The notes under the pieces: generated by a model
What the model saw: only the letters and a program-made list of their open reading frames with translations
Database searches by the model: none
What the model was told of the DNA's origin: nothing
Origin: Ruminococcus_C sp963590855
GTDB taxonomy: Bacteria; Bacillota; Clostridia; Oscillospirales; Ruminococcaceae
Direction of reading: 5' to 3'
Assembly (NCBI GenBank): GCA_963590855.1
Contig: CAVAQT010000005.1
Coordinates: 1 to 64,000 of the forward strand
DNA length: 64,000 nucleotides
Part shown: in pieces, positions 49,949 to 58,701 of the stretch
Layout of the letters: the number at the start of each line of letters is the position of its first letter
Numbering within the stretch: position 1 is the first letter of the stretch
Position numbers and translations under genes: made by a program

Positions 49949-52345
49949 ATGCTTTCCTCTCTATTCCCCAATCGCAAATTCATTCGTTTAGACGGCGGCA
50001 TGGGCTCTATGCTGCAAAAAGGCGGCATGCCCGTGGGCGCGCTGCCGGAGGTCTATAACATCACAGAGCCGGAGCGCATCATCAACGCCCAGAAGCAGTT
50101 TGTTGCAGTTGGCTCAGACATCATCTACGCCAACACCTTCGGCGCAAACCGGCATAAAATGGCAAAGTCTGGCTATTCCGTGCAGGAACTGATCGCCGCC
50201 GGCATCGCCTGCGCCCGGGAAGCCTGTGCCGGAACAGAGACCAAGGTCGCACTGGACATCGGCCCGATCGGGCAGCTGTTAGAGCCGCTGGGCACTTTGA
50301 CCTTTGAAGAGGCATACGATATTTTTAAGGAAGAAGTGCTCGCCGGACAGGATGCTGACCTCATTGTCATTGAGACCATGACCGACCTGTATGAAACCAA
50401 GGCAGCGCTTCTGGCGGCAAAGGAAAATTCCGACAAGCCCGTCATCTGCACCATGACCTTTGAGCCGAACCTCCGCACCTTCACCGGGTGCACTGTTGCT
50501 TCTGCGGCAATGACACTGGAAGGTCTGGGCGCAGATGCTGTGGGCGTGAATTGTTCTCTCGGCCCGGATGAACTCTTTCCCATTGTGGAGGAGATGGCAA
50601 AGTGGACGACACTGCCTCTGGTGGTAAAGCCCAATGCCGGACTCCCCGACCCGGTCACCGGAGAATATCTGGTAGACCCGGCAGAGTTTGCACAGGCTGT
50701 GGTGAAATTTGCCCAGCTGGGCGTTACCGTTTACGGCGGATGCTGCGGCACGACACCGGAGCATATCAAGGCAGCCTATGACCTGCTGAAAGAAGCAGAG
50801 ATCGCCAAGAGGGAGAACATCGAGATCCCGGCGGCAGTTTGCTCCGCTTCTGAGGTAGTACAGATCGACCAGCCCCGCATCATCGGCGAGCGCATCAACC
50901 CCACCGGCAAAAAGCGCTTCAAGGCGGCGCTTCAGGCAAACGACATGGACTATATCTTAGACCAGGCAGTGCAGCAGGTGGACGCCGGTGCAGATCTGCT
51001 GGATGTCAACGTAGGTATGCCGGGCATTGACGAAAAGGGCATGATGATCCGCACAGTAAAGGCGCTCCAGTCCATCGGCGGCACACCTTTGCAGCTGGAC
51101 TCCACTATCCCGGCAGTCATGGAGGCCGCCCTTCGGGTATATAATGGTAAGCCCATCGTCAACTCCGTCAACGGCGAGGAAGCATCCCTGCAAAACATCC
51201 TGCCGCTGGTCAAGAAGTACGGCGCCGCGGTAGTGGGACTGACTCTGGACGAAAACGGTATTCCCAAAAAGGCGGCAGACCGGTTTGCCATCGCCAAGCG
51301 CATTCTCGACCGCGCCACAGCACTGGGCATTCCGAAGCGTGACGTATACATCGACTGCCTGACGCTGACCGCATCGGCAGAACAGGACGGTGCGGCAGAA
51401 ACGCTGGAAGCGCTCCACCGGGTCAAGACAGAACTGGGACTGAAAACCGTTCTGGGCGTCTCCAACATTTCCTTCGGTCTGCCGAACCGTGAGGCTGTCA
51501 CACGGACATTCCTCACCATGGCACTGGAAAACGGTCTGGATCTGCCCATCATCAACCCGAACATTGCTTCTATGGCAGAAGCTGTCCGGGCATTCCGTCT
51601 GCTTCGGGGATTTGACATCAACTGCACGGCATTTGTAGAAGCCTATGCCAATATGCCCACTGCCGCACCGACAGCAGCGCCCACGGCATCTGCCAAAGCC
51701 GCTTCGGCGGAAAAAGCGCCGGAAACCTTAGATCTGCCCTATGCCATGTCCCACGGACTGAAAAACGAGGGGGCAAAAATCACGGCACAGCTGCTGGAAA
51801 CCACCGATGCCATGGAAGTGGTCAACGACATCCTGATCCCGGCACTGGACAGCGCCGGAAAGCTGTTTGAACAGGGAAAGATCTTCCTGCCGCAGCTGAT
51901 CCAGACCGCAAGCGTGGCACAGGCCGCCTTTGAGGTCATCAAGACCACCCTCATTGAGCGCAACGCCGCACCGGTCAGCCGGGGCGAGATCGTTCTCGCG
52001 ACGGTAAAGGGCGATATCCACGACATCGGTAAGAACATTGTCCGGGTACTTCTGGAAAACTATGGATACACTGTGTTGGATCTGGGACGGGATGTTCCGT
52101 GCCAGCTGGTGGCAGACACCGCAAAGGAGCACGGCGTAAAGCTGGTGGGACTTTCGGCGCTGATGACCACCACCCTGGGCGCGATGGAAGAGACCATCCA
52201 GCTCGTCAAGGCATCCTGCCCGGACTGCAAGATCGTCGTGGGCGGCGCAGTGCTGACCGCAGACTATGCGGAAAAGATCGGCGCAGACTATTATGCAAAG
52301 GATGCCATGGAAACCGTGGCTGTGGCAAAAGAAGTGGTAGGCTGA
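49949..52345 (+). CDS. metH: Cobalamin-dependent methionine synthase (short form)
   Basis: The 798-aa enzyme transfers a methyl group from methyl-THF to homocysteine via cobalamin. Homocysteine domain (about 1-290) with zinc cysteines in GVNCSLG and VYGGCCGTTPEH; pterin domain (about 310-560, RIIGERINPTGKKRFK, DVNVGMPGIDE); cobalamin cap and binding domain (about 595-798) with the base-off motif GDIHDIGKN and an AAPTAAPTASAKAAS linker before it. The C-terminal activation domain is missing and is encoded apart at 47883. It starts after GAAAGGA. Confidence 0.97.
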   Translation: MLSSLFPNRKFIRLDGGMGSMLQKGGMPVGALPEVYNITEPERIINAQKQFVAVGSDIIYANTFGANRHKMAKSGYSVQELIAAGIACAREACAGTETKVALDIGPIGQLLEPLGTLTFEEAYDIFKEEVLAGQDADLIVIETMTDLYETKAALLAAKENSDKPVICTMTFEPNLRTFTGCTVASAAMTLEGLGADAVGVNCSLGPDELFPIVEEMAKWTTLPLVVKPNAGLPDPVTGEYLVDPAEFAQAVVKFAQLGVTVYGGCCGTTPEHIKAAYDLLKEAEIAKRENIEIPAAVCSASEVVQIDQPRIIGERINPTGKKRFKAALQANDMDYILDQAVQQVDAGADLLDVNVGMPGIDEKGMMIRTVKALQSIGGTPLQLDSTIPAVMEAALRVYNGKPIVNSVNGEEASLQNILPLVKKYGAAVVGLTLDENGIPKKAADRFAIAKRILDRATALGIPKRDVYIDCLTLTASAEQDGAAETLEALHRVKTELGLKTVLGVSNISFGLPNREAVTRTFLTMALENGLDLPIINPNIASMAEAVRAFRLLRGFDINCTAFVEAYANMPTAAPTAAPTASAKAASAEKAPETLDLPYAMSHGLKNEGAKITAQLLETTDAMEVVNDILIPALDSAGKLFEQGKIFLPQLIQTASVAQAAFEVIKTTLIERNAAPVSRGEIVLATVKGDIHDIGKNIVRVLLENYGYTVLDLGRDVPCQLVADTAKEHGVKLVGLSALMTTTLGAMEETIQLVKASCPDCKIVVGGAVLTADYAEKIGADYYAKDAMETVAVAKEVVG

Positions 52346-52361
52346 CAAGGAGGGCATCATT

Positions 52362-53654
52362 ATGACAACCGAGCCAAACGAAACCGAAATCCGTTCTGCC
52401 CCGTCGGAAAATGAAGAGAAAAAAGTGCGGAAATGGGACTTTGTCAACAAGCAGTGGGCAGCGACCATTATTTTCAGCGGCATTGTGCTGCTGTTGGTGG
52501 CGTTTCTGTTCATCAAGCATGAGATCTTCACCGGGCTGCTGTCCTATGTATTCGATGTGCTGCGTCCCATCACCATCGGACTGATTATTGCATTTGTCCT
52601 GTACCGCCCCACCTGTCAGTTTGACAAGCTGTTTCAGCGGGCAAAGCACAAATTTCCGCGCTTTCCCACCAATGCACTGGCGGTATTCTGTTCCTATTTC
52701 GTAATGCTTGCGCTGCTCGCCATTATCATCTGGATCATTGTGCCGCAGTTTATCACCAGTATCCGGGACTTCGGGGACAATATCATGATCTATTACAACA
52801 ACATCATGAAATTCCTCAACAGTGACCGCGGTGAACAGATCCTCAAATTCCTGGAGGACAACGACATCAATCCGGCAATGCTCCGCACCAAACTCATGAG
52901 CCTGACCACCTACATTCCGGATGCCGTGGGGACACTCAGCACTTGGGCAAGCGGTCTCATCGGCGGTGTGATCGACTTCTTTATTGGTCTGATCTTCTCG
53001 GTCTATGTCCTCGCCGGACGCAACAAGCTCCGGGAACAGGGCAAGGTGATCTTCCGGCATTTTCTGCCGAAAAAGCATTACAACCGGCTTTCGCATTACG
53101 GCAGACTGACCTTTTCCACCTTTTCCAATTTCATCAGCGGTCAGCTGTCGGACGCATTCATTCTGGGTGTGCTGATCTTCTGTGTCATGAGCATCGGCGG
53201 TCTGGAATACCCCATGATGATCGCCGTAATCATCGGCATCACCAACATGATCCCCTATGTCGGCCCGTGGATGGGCACGATCCCCTGTGCGCTGATCCTG
53301 CTCATGGTAAAGCCCAGTCACGCCATTGCCTTTGTCATTATCGTAATCATTGCGCAGCAGATCGACAGCAACCTGATCTATCCCCGTGTGGTCGGTACTT
53401 CGGTGGGACTCCCTGCCATTTGGGTGCTGTTCGCCATTACCGTGGGCGGCGGTCTGTTCGGCGTACTGGGAATGATCGTAGGCGTTCCTGTTATGTCCAT
53501 CATTTACACTGTGATTCGGGAAAAAACCGCCGGCACATCCGAAACGCCAAAGGAAAAGCCAACGCCAAAGCGAAAATGGCACATCCGAAAATCCGTTCAG
53601 GCACTGCGCAGCCATGCAGAAAAGCTGCGTTCTGACCAAAATAAAAAAGACTGA
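52362..53654 (+). CDS. AI-2E family transporter (PerM/YdiK type)
   Basis: The 430-aa membrane protein has about eight helices and the family pattern: paired N-terminal helices, a long extracytoplasmic segment (about 100-200), and the ISGQLSDAFILGVLIFCVM, PYVGPWMGTIPCALIL and GGLFGVLGMIVGVPVMSIIY blocks. Members export AI-2, acids or sodium; the substrate here is unknown. It lies 16 bases after metH and is probably co-transcribed. Confidence 0.9.
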   Translation: MTTEPNETEIRSAPSENEEKKVRKWDFVNKQWAATIIFSGIVLLLVAFLFIKHEIFTGLLSYVFDVLRPITIGLIIAFVLYRPTCQFDKLFQRAKHKFPRFPTNALAVFCSYFVMLALLAIIIWIIVPQFITSIRDFGDNIMIYYNNIMKFLNSDRGEQILKFLEDNDINPAMLRTKLMSLTTYIPDAVGTLSTWASGLIGGVIDFFIGLIFSVYVLAGRNKLREQGKVIFRHFLPKKHYNRLSHYGRLTFSTFSNFISGQLSDAFILGVLIFCVMSIGGLEYPMMIAVIIGITNMIPYVGPWMGTIPCALILLMVKPSHAIAFVIIVIIAQQIDSNLIYPRVVGTSVGLPAIWVLFAITVGGGLFGVLGMIVGVPVMSIIYTVIREKTAGTSETPKEKPTPKRKWHIRKSVQALRSHAEKLRSDQNKKD

Positions 53655-53682
53655 TCCGTTCCTGCCCATCTGGAACGTAAAC

Positions 53683-53724
53683 AAAAAGCGTCCTCTGAAC
53701 ACAACCGTTCAGAGGACGCTTTTT
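53683..53724. terminator. Bidirectional terminator between the AI-2E family and purA genes
   Basis: A perfect 18-bp stem (AAAAAGCGTCCTCTGAAC and complement) has a 6-base loop and T runs on both strands. Confidence 0.9.
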
Positions 53725-53752
53725 TATATCAGATAAAATCGTATCGAATCCA

Positions 53753-55027
53753 TTACCGTTCCAGGATCTGGCTTCTGTCCGGGCCGTTGCCGACCATGAC
53801 TACCTTGCACTCGCAGACTTCTTCCAGACGAGCAATATACTTCTTGCAAGCCTCCGGCAGTTCGTCAAAGCTCTTGCAGTTAGAGATATCTTCGTCAAAG
53901 CCCTCGAATTCCTCATAGATCGGTGCACAGTCCGCCAGGGATTCCAGCGCAGCCGGGAAATCCTTCAGCACTGTGCCGTCCGGCTTCTGATAGCCGACAC
54001 ACATTTTCAGTGTGCCGATGCCGCTGAGGGTATCCAGCTTGTTGATTGCCAGACCATCCAGACCGTTGGTGCGGACAGAATGACGCACGATCACCGCATC
54101 GAACCAACCGGTACGGCGCGGTCTGCCGGTGGTAGTACCGAACTCGCCGCCCTTGTTGCGGATCACATCGCCGGTCTCATCGTTCAGTTCCGTCGGGAAC
54201 GGGCCCTTGCCCACACGGGTGGTATAAGCCTTTGCCACACCGATGATGTTGGTAATCATCTTCGGGCCTACGCCAGTACCGATGCATGCACCAGCTGCGA
54301 TGGGGTGAGAAGAGGTAACATACGGATAAGTACCGAAGTCAATGTCCAGCAGAGTTGCCTGCGCACCCTCGAACATAATGTTCTTTCCTGCCTTGTTTGC
54401 CTCATAGGTCAGTACGGAAACGTCATCCACATACTTTGCCAGGCGCTTGCCGTATTCGGTGTACTCTGCGATCACAGCATCCAGATCGAATGCCTCGCCG
54501 CCGTAAACTGCGGTAATGATCTTGTTTTTCAGTTCGCCGGTCGTCCGCGCCTTTTCTGCGAAGATCTCCGGGTGAACCAGGTCATAGACACGCAGACCGC
54601 AGCGCTCGTACTTATCCATATAAGTCGGGCCGATGCCGCGCTTGGTCGTACCGATATCAGAGTTGCCGCGGAACTTTTCCGACAGGCCATCCAGTGCGAT
54701 ATGCCACGGCATAACCACATGGGCGCGCGGGTCGATCTTCAGGTTTGCGGTGGAAATGCCGCGGCTTTCCAGACCGTCCAGCTCCGAAATAAAGTCCTTC
54801 GGATCAAGGACAACACCAGCGCCGATGAGGCACAGTGTCTCCGGATACAGGATACCGGACGGGATCAGGTGCAGCTTGTACACCTCACCGTTGTTGACAA
54901 CGGTATGACCGGCATTATTGCCGCCCGTTGCACGGACAACCACATCCGCACGGGATGCCATAATGTCAATGATCTTACCCTTTCCTTCGTCTCCCCACTG
55001 TGAACCGACTACAATATTTGCAGGCAT
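53753..55027 (-). CDS. purA: Adenylosuccinate synthetase
   Basis: The 424-aa enzyme joins IMP and aspartate with GTP, first step to AMP. The start 55027 follows GAGGAG. It has VVGSQWGDEGKGKIIDIMA, GGNNAGHTVV, QATLLDIDFGTYPYVTSS and TTGRPRRTGWFDAV. Length is typical. It is monocistronic and convergent with the AI-2E family gene. Confidence 0.97.
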   Translation of the reverse strand: MPANIVVGSQWGDEGKGKIIDIMASRADVVVRATGGNNAGHTVVNNGEVYKLHLIPSGILYPETLCLIGAGVVLDPKDFISELDGLESRGISTANLKIDPRAHVVMPWHIALDGLSEKFRGNSDIGTTKRGIGPTYMDKYERCGLRVYDLVHPEIFAEKARTTGELKNKIITAVYGGEAFDLDAVIAEYTEYGKRLAKYVDDVSVLTYEANKAGKNIMFEGAQATLLDIDFGTYPYVTSSHPIAAGACIGTGVGPKMITNIIGVAKAYTTRVGKGPFPTELNDETGDVIRNKGGEFGTTTGRPRRTGWFDAVIVRHSVRTNGLDGLAINKLDTLSGIGTLKMCVGYQKPDGTVLKDFPAALESLADCAPIYEEFEGFDEDISNCKSFDELPEACKKYIARLEEVCECKVVMVGNGPDRSQILER

Positions 55028-55113
55028 AAGAAACTCCTCACTTTTCAAAAAACTACAGAATTTTGCCGAAAGCACTGCTTTCAGCGCAGTATCTCACTGC
55101 ATCATACTACTCT

Positions 55114-55142
55114 ATTATAGCAGGATTTTCGGGGAAATGCAA
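55114..55142 (-). promoter_or_regulatory. purA promoter
   Basis: Read leftward, TTGCAT (55142-55137) and TATAAT (55119-55114) are 17 bases apart, with a leader of about 80 bases containing a GCACTGC/GCAGT hairpin. The stretch 55143-55314 shows no gene. Confidence 0.7.
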
Positions 55143-55314
55143 TAGCGTTTGCAGATTTTTTTCTTTTTCTGTCGTTTCTCTGCAAAAAAGCACCGGTTTC
55201 CCGATGCTGATTTTCTGATGCGTCTGTATTTGACATTTTTTGTCATAGCCTGCCATCCCCCAGTGCGTCTGCTGAACAATGATCTCTACAGATTTGTCCG
55301 TAATGCGTTCTTAT

Positions 55315-55383
55315 TGTAGGGGCGAACATCGTTCGCCCGGGACACACCTCAAAAGCAACGGGCGAACACTGTTCGCCCCTACA
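55315..55383. mobile_element. Palindromic mobile element related to those in the CRISPR array
   Basis: A 69-bp element starts TGTAGGGGCGAAC and ends GTTCGCCCCTACA. Each end is itself a hairpin (GGGGCGAACATCGTTCGCCC and GGGCGAACACTGTTCGCCCC). The TGTAGGGGCG end is shared with the inserts at 26.6-27.5 kb. It sits in the first half of a broken type I toxin frame. Confidence 0.8.
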
Positions 55384-55464
55384 GATTCCACGAATTTGAT
55401 TTTTCACATTTACTACAATCAAAAAAATAGTAAAAAGCATCACCACAAAAAGAAAAAGAAATAA
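55384..55464 (+). pseudogene. Remnant of a holin-like type I toxin gene
   Basis: The frame upstream of the stop (TAA 55462-55464) ends NSKKHHHKKKKK, with the poly-Lys tail, stop and immediate CCGCCCCTAA terminator arrangement of small holin-like (Fst/TxpA-type) toxins of Firmicutes. The hydrophobic helix that should precede the tail is missing; the sequence runs back into the palindromic element, which seems to have replaced it. The call is inference from layout. Confidence 0.4.
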
Positions 55465-55546
55465 CCGCCCCTAAAGCTGCAAACTTGGACGGTTATTTCA
55501 AATAATCAATTCATGGGAGCAGACCGTCTACTGGTATGCTCTTTTC
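55445..55546 (-). ncRNA. Candidate antisense antitoxin RNA of a type I toxin-antitoxin locus
   Basis: A consensus promoter at 55553-55581 drives a leftward transcript of about 100 nt. It begins with a hairpin (GAGCA/TGCTC, 55541-55517, loop with ACC/GGT pairing) and ends at a strong terminator whose stem (GAAATAACCG/CGGTTATTTC) overlaps the 3' end of the toxin remnant. This convergent overlap is the standard design of Fst/TxpA-type antitoxin RNAs. Confidence 0.5.
55458..55499. terminator. Shared terminator of the type I toxin remnant and its antisense RNA
   Basis: A 10-bp stem (GAAATAACCG and complement) extended by partial pairing of CCCCTAAAGC is flanked on the minus strand by a long T-rich tract. 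Confidence 0.75.
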
Positions 55547-55552
55547 TCTTTT

Positions 55553-55581
55553 ATTATACCGTACTCACAGAGATTTGTCAA
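55553..55581 (-). promoter_or_regulatory. Promoter of the antisense RNA
   Basis: Read leftward, consensus TTGACA (55581-55576) and TATAAT (55558-55553) are exactly 17 bases apart. Confidence 0.8.
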
Positions 55582-55642
55582 GAGACAGATCTCTTTTTTT
55601 CTGCCGTTTATCTGCAAAAACATACCGGTTGTCGAAAATGGC

Positions 55643-55671
55643 TTGAGCCGCCGTGAAAAATATGCTATGAT
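55643..55671 (+). promoter_or_regulatory. Promoter of the LytTR-DUF3021 operon
   Basis: TTGAGC (55643-55648) and TATGAT (55666-55671) are 17 bases apart. Confidence 0.55.
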
Positions 55672-55712
55672 AGACTGGCAGTCGACCGCAGCGAAAGGAG
55701 GAGACATCCCAC

Positions 55713-56153
55713 GTGAAAATACAAATACAGCTGGACAATCAATGCGAAGAGCCGGAAATTCTGATCCGCACCGCTGCCGTAACCGCCGAAGTCCGGGAAC
55801 TCATGGAAAAGCTGTCCGAAAAGCGCTCCGATTCCATCATAGGCTATGACGCAGACAGCGCTGTCCTATTAGAAAAAGCCCAGATCCTACGCATTTACGG
55901 CGCATCACAAAAAGTCTATGCCCAGACGCTCCAAGGGGAATTTTGTCTGCGGCAGCGGCTCTATGAACTGGAACAGCTGCTGGACGAAAAAACCTTTGTC
56001 CGTATCTCCAAATCGGAGATCATCAACCTGCATTTTGTGAAACGACTGGATCTCAGCATCACCGGCACGATTGGAATCCAACTGAAAACCGGCGAGACCG
56101 CCTATGTTTCCAGGCGCTATGTCAACCGCATCAAATCCATATTGGGACTTTAG
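55713..56153 (+). CDS. LytTR-family DNA-binding regulator
   Basis: The gene starts with GTG at 55713 after AAAGGAGGAG. The 146-aa protein has an N-terminal segment of about 45 residues and a LytTR domain (about 50-146: IYGASQKVYAQTLQGEFCLRQRLYELEQLL, FVRISKSEIINLHFVKRL, VSRRYVNRIKSILG). There is no receiver domain. Such proteins pair with DUF3021 membrane proteins and usually control their own operon and linked transport or peptide genes. The DUF3021 gene follows after 12 bases. Confidence 0.93.
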   Translation: MKIQIQLDNQCEEPEILIRTAAVTAEVRELMEKLSEKRSDSIIGYDADSAVLLEKAQILRIYGASQKVYAQTLQGEFCLRQRLYELEQLLDEKTFVRISKSEIINLHFVKRLDLSITGTIGIQLKTGETAYVSRRYVNRIKSILGL

Positions 56154-56165
56154 GAGGTCAGCTCT

Positions 56166-56621
56166 ATGAAAAAACAGATCCTGCTCCGCAGCGCCATCGG
56201 TTTCCCGATCGGTGTATGCGTCAGCAACCTCATACTTCTGGTGATTGCCCTTTGCATCGGCACATATGCACCGTGTGCCCCGGGTTGTACCACTTTGTTC
56301 GGCTCTGAGACCGCCGGTGCAACGGCACAATTTTTGCTGTCCGGGCTGGTCGGTGCTGTTTTCGCCGGCAGTTCCGTCATCTGGGAAGTGGAATCGTGGA
56401 GTTTATTCCGTGCCACCGCCACCCACTTCTGCATCGTTACGCCCCTGTTCTGGATCGTCTCACTGCTGTTGGGCTGGTGCGGTCTGAACCTGTGGGGGAT
56501 GCTGCTCTATCTGGGCATTTTCCTTTGCATTTATCTCAGCATCTGGCTCAGCCAGTACAGCGTCTATCGCCGGAAGATCCGAAAGATCAACCAGAAGCTA
56601 CAAGAGGACACGAAGCAATAA
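56166..56621 (+). CDS. DUF3021 membrane protein, partner of the LytTR regulator
   Basis: The 151-aa protein has four membrane helices (about 10-33, 55-72, 86-104, 106-127) and a basic C-terminus. The pairing with a receiver-less LytTR protein is a conserved arrangement in Firmicutes, in which the membrane protein is thought to restrain the regulator. It is the last gene before a terminator. Confidence 0.88.
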   Translation: MKKQILLRSAIGFPIGVCVSNLILLVIALCIGTYAPCAPGCTTLFGSETAGATAQFLLSGLVGAVFAGSSVIWEVESWSLFRATATHFCIVTPLFWIVSLLLGWCGLNLWGMLLYLGIFLCIYLSIWLSQYSVYRRKIRKINQKLQEDTKQ

Positions 56622-56652
56622 ACAGATATCGCACAATGTCCCGGCGACACAA

Positions 56653-56685
56653 AACGCCTCCTGCACCCGACATGCAGAAGGCGTT
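56653..56685. terminator. Terminator between DUF3021 and the convergent metalloprotease gene
   Basis: AACGCC...CTGCA pairs with TGCAG...GGCGTT (13-bp stem with a mismatch), followed by a T run on the plus strand. Confidence 0.75.
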
Positions 56686-56701
56686 CTTTTATCATATCAT
56701 T

Positions 56702-58357
56702 TTACTTCGAGAATCGTCCGTCCTCGTCCTTGATCTTGCTCCACATATAGCGCAGCATCCATCCGTCGAAATCGGTGATCTTCATGGCAGAGCCTGCCAT
56801 CATCAGGGAGTTTTCGCCGCCGGGGAATCCTCCGGGCGGGAATCCGTTGGATTCGCCCTCGCCGCCGTAGAAATCCGTCATGCCAAAGCCGTGACCGATC
56901 TCATGCTCCAACACATGAATGCCAGAACCGTCCAGCATATTGAGGTATGCCGTATCGGAGAGCCGCTGTCCCCAGTCACCGCCGCAGCCGCCGATGTCCG
57001 GGAAACCCTGTGTGCCCCACAGGTACATGTCAAAGCGTTTGTCCAGACCGCCGGGATAACTGTAGCTGCTGTCGGCAAAGTGGTCAAACCGGGAGATCTC
57101 AGACGGCGCACTGGGCAGCTTATCCGGGATGGTATCCACACCGTTGGAGGTGTCATAGGTACTGTCATAGTCGGAAATGAGATTGTCATAGACGATTTCA
57201 TCCGGCTGGAGATCCTGCAAAACAGATTTGTCCAGCACTGCCCAGCCCACGATTTTTACGTCCACATGGTCATATTTCCAGCCGTCCCAGCCCTTGAGCC
57301 AGTCGTTCCAGCCGTTGATACAGTCGCTCACCAGTTTTTCAAACTGCTGCCGCTGCTCCAGAGTCAGCGTCCGGTAAGACTGCCACCGTACCACATAGTT
57401 GATCGTACCGTTTCCGGCATCGATCTGGTCAAAGATGGTGTTCCGGCGTTCGGTGGATTTTTCCGCCGCAATGCGGTTGTTCCAGATCCAGTCTGCCGCA
57501 TAGGTATAATCTGACGGGAAGTCCGCCATGGTGAGATCCTGCCGGGGCGCTTCTGTGGTAGTGGTCACTGTGGTCATTTCTGTCGTTGCAGTGGTCTCTG
57601 TGTCAGTCGTCGTGCCCATCGTCGTGGTCGTAGTCGTTGTTTCTGTGGTTGTGGTGGTTTCTGTAGCAGCAGGTTCTGTGGTTACCGGCGGATTCGGCAT
57701 AGGCACAATGCTGCACTCCGGCATGCGTACCTCTGCCAAGGTCACATCCTCCCCCAGCAGATACTGTTGGAGCAGCTGCACATCGGCAGCATCTAAAATG
57801 CCGTCTCCGTTGGTGTCGCCCACAGCTTTCTGTGCAAAGCCTGCCGTAGGATTCTGCACCGCCTGCCGCAGCAGTGTCAAGTCCATGCCGTTCACCATGC
57901 CGTCATGATTCCAGTCCCCCATGTGCAGGTTGGTCACCGCCTCCGGTGTCACCTGTGCATAGACCGGGGACTCCACGCCACTGCGGAATCCACGCAGATA
58001 ACCGTCATCACCCAGTTCAAAATTCCCGGCAGAGGTAGAAAGCTCCAGCCTGTTTTCCTTGGTATTCTCTGTTAAGTAATACTCTCCCTGGGACAGGGCG
58101 GATTTGATGGTAATGCCCAGATCCGTTTCCGTGAAGTACCATGTATTGTACGGTGCCACGCCGTCTGCCTCATAAAAGCCAACCTGTACGCCCTCGCCCT
58201 CTGTGCCGCCGGAAACGCTGAGATAGCGCCCGGCAGGGTCACGCAGCACATATCCCGTCCAGGTGTTATACGCTTCGGATGATACAGCGCACACCGGCAG
58301 AGATGCCGCCGCCAGCACCGCTGCGGTCAGCGATGCCAGGATCTTCTGTTTCTTCAT
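56702..58357 (-). CDS. Secreted dockerin-bearing zinc metalloprotease-like protein
   Basis: The start 58357 follows AAAGGA. The 551-aa protein has a signal peptide (1-27), an N-terminal beta-trefoil-like domain (about 30-140, with YVLRDPAGRYLSV), a type I dockerin (about 147-207: GDWNHDGMVNGMDLTLLRQA and GDTNGDGILDAADVQLLQQY), a Thr-rich linker (about 225-260) and a catalytic domain of about 280 residues with HEIGHGFGMTDFYGG (HExxHxxGxxD, near 487). The motif is of the metzincin-like type. A Gly/Pro-rich loop follows the zinc site. It would join a cohesin-bearing scaffold outside the cell; the protein substrate is unknown. Confidence 0.88.
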   Translation of the reverse strand: MKKQKILASLTAAVLAAASLPVCAVSSEAYNTWTGYVLRDPAGRYLSVSGGTEGEGVQVGFYEADGVAPYNTWYFTETDLGITIKSALSQGEYYLTENTKENRLELSTSAGNFELGDDGYLRGFRSGVESPVYAQVTPEAVTNLHMGDWNHDGMVNGMDLTLLRQAVQNPTAGFAQKAVGDTNGDGILDAADVQLLQQYLLGEDVTLAEVRMPECSIVPMPNPPVTTEPAATETTTTTETTTTTTTMGTTTDTETTATTEMTTVTTTTEAPRQDLTMADFPSDYTYAADWIWNNRIAAEKSTERRNTIFDQIDAGNGTINYVVRWQSYRTLTLEQRQQFEKLVSDCINGWNDWLKGWDGWKYDHVDVKIVGWAVLDKSVLQDLQPDEIVYDNLISDYDSTYDTSNGVDTIPDKLPSAPSEISRFDHFADSSYSYPGGLDKRFDMYLWGTQGFPDIGGCGGDWGQRLSDTAYLNMLDGSGIHVLEHEIGHGFGMTDFYGGEGESNGFPPGGFPGGENSLMMAGSAMKITDFDGWMLRYMWSKIKDEDGRFSK

Positions 58358-58473
58358 TCTGATTTCCTTTCCCCAAGTGAATTCCATCTGTCCGGAGCTG
58401 ATCTTCTGAAAACCCGCGCATCCAAAAGGTGCGACTGCTGTTTTGCGCCATCTGCTCCGTCTCTAACAGATGT

Positions 58474-58502
58474 ATTATACCATAACTTTTGTATCATTGC
58501 AA
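58474..58502 (-). promoter_or_regulatory. Promoter of the dockerin metalloprotease gene
   Basis: Read leftward, TTGCAA (58502-58497) and TATAAT (58479-58474) are 17 bases apart. Confidence 0.7.
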
Positions 58503-58623
58503 CAGCAATTTTCTACTTTTATGATAAATTTTCAGCAATATAACACTTCTGCTGTCGAAATGGCAGCAGGATCTCTCAGCGTTTTTACCGGAAATCCCTG
58601 TGAAATCTCGTACAAATTGCGGA

Positions 58624-58653
58624 TTGCACCAGGACTGCATTTCATGGTATAAT
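58624..58653 (+). promoter_or_regulatory. Promoter of the sugar-binding lipoprotein gene
   Basis: TTGCAC (58624-58629) and TATAAT (58648-58653) are 18 bases apart. The stretch between the two divergent promoters (58503-58623) shows nothing else. Confidence 0.6.
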
Positions 58654-58701
58654 AAATGTATTCTGTAATCATATTAGTTTATAAGGAGATGGAAGCAGTT
58701 T

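Noticed and set aside
52206..53702. 498-codon minus-strand frame opposite the AI-2E family transporter
   Set aside because: The transporter on the plus strand has membrane helices, family motifs and a good start; the opposite frame is its shadow and crosses a terminator.
55243..55446. 67-codon minus-strand frame starting MVMLFTIFLIVVNVKNQ
   Set aside because: Although hydrophobic, it runs into the palindromic element, has no ribosome site, and lies just behind the terminator of the antisense RNA.
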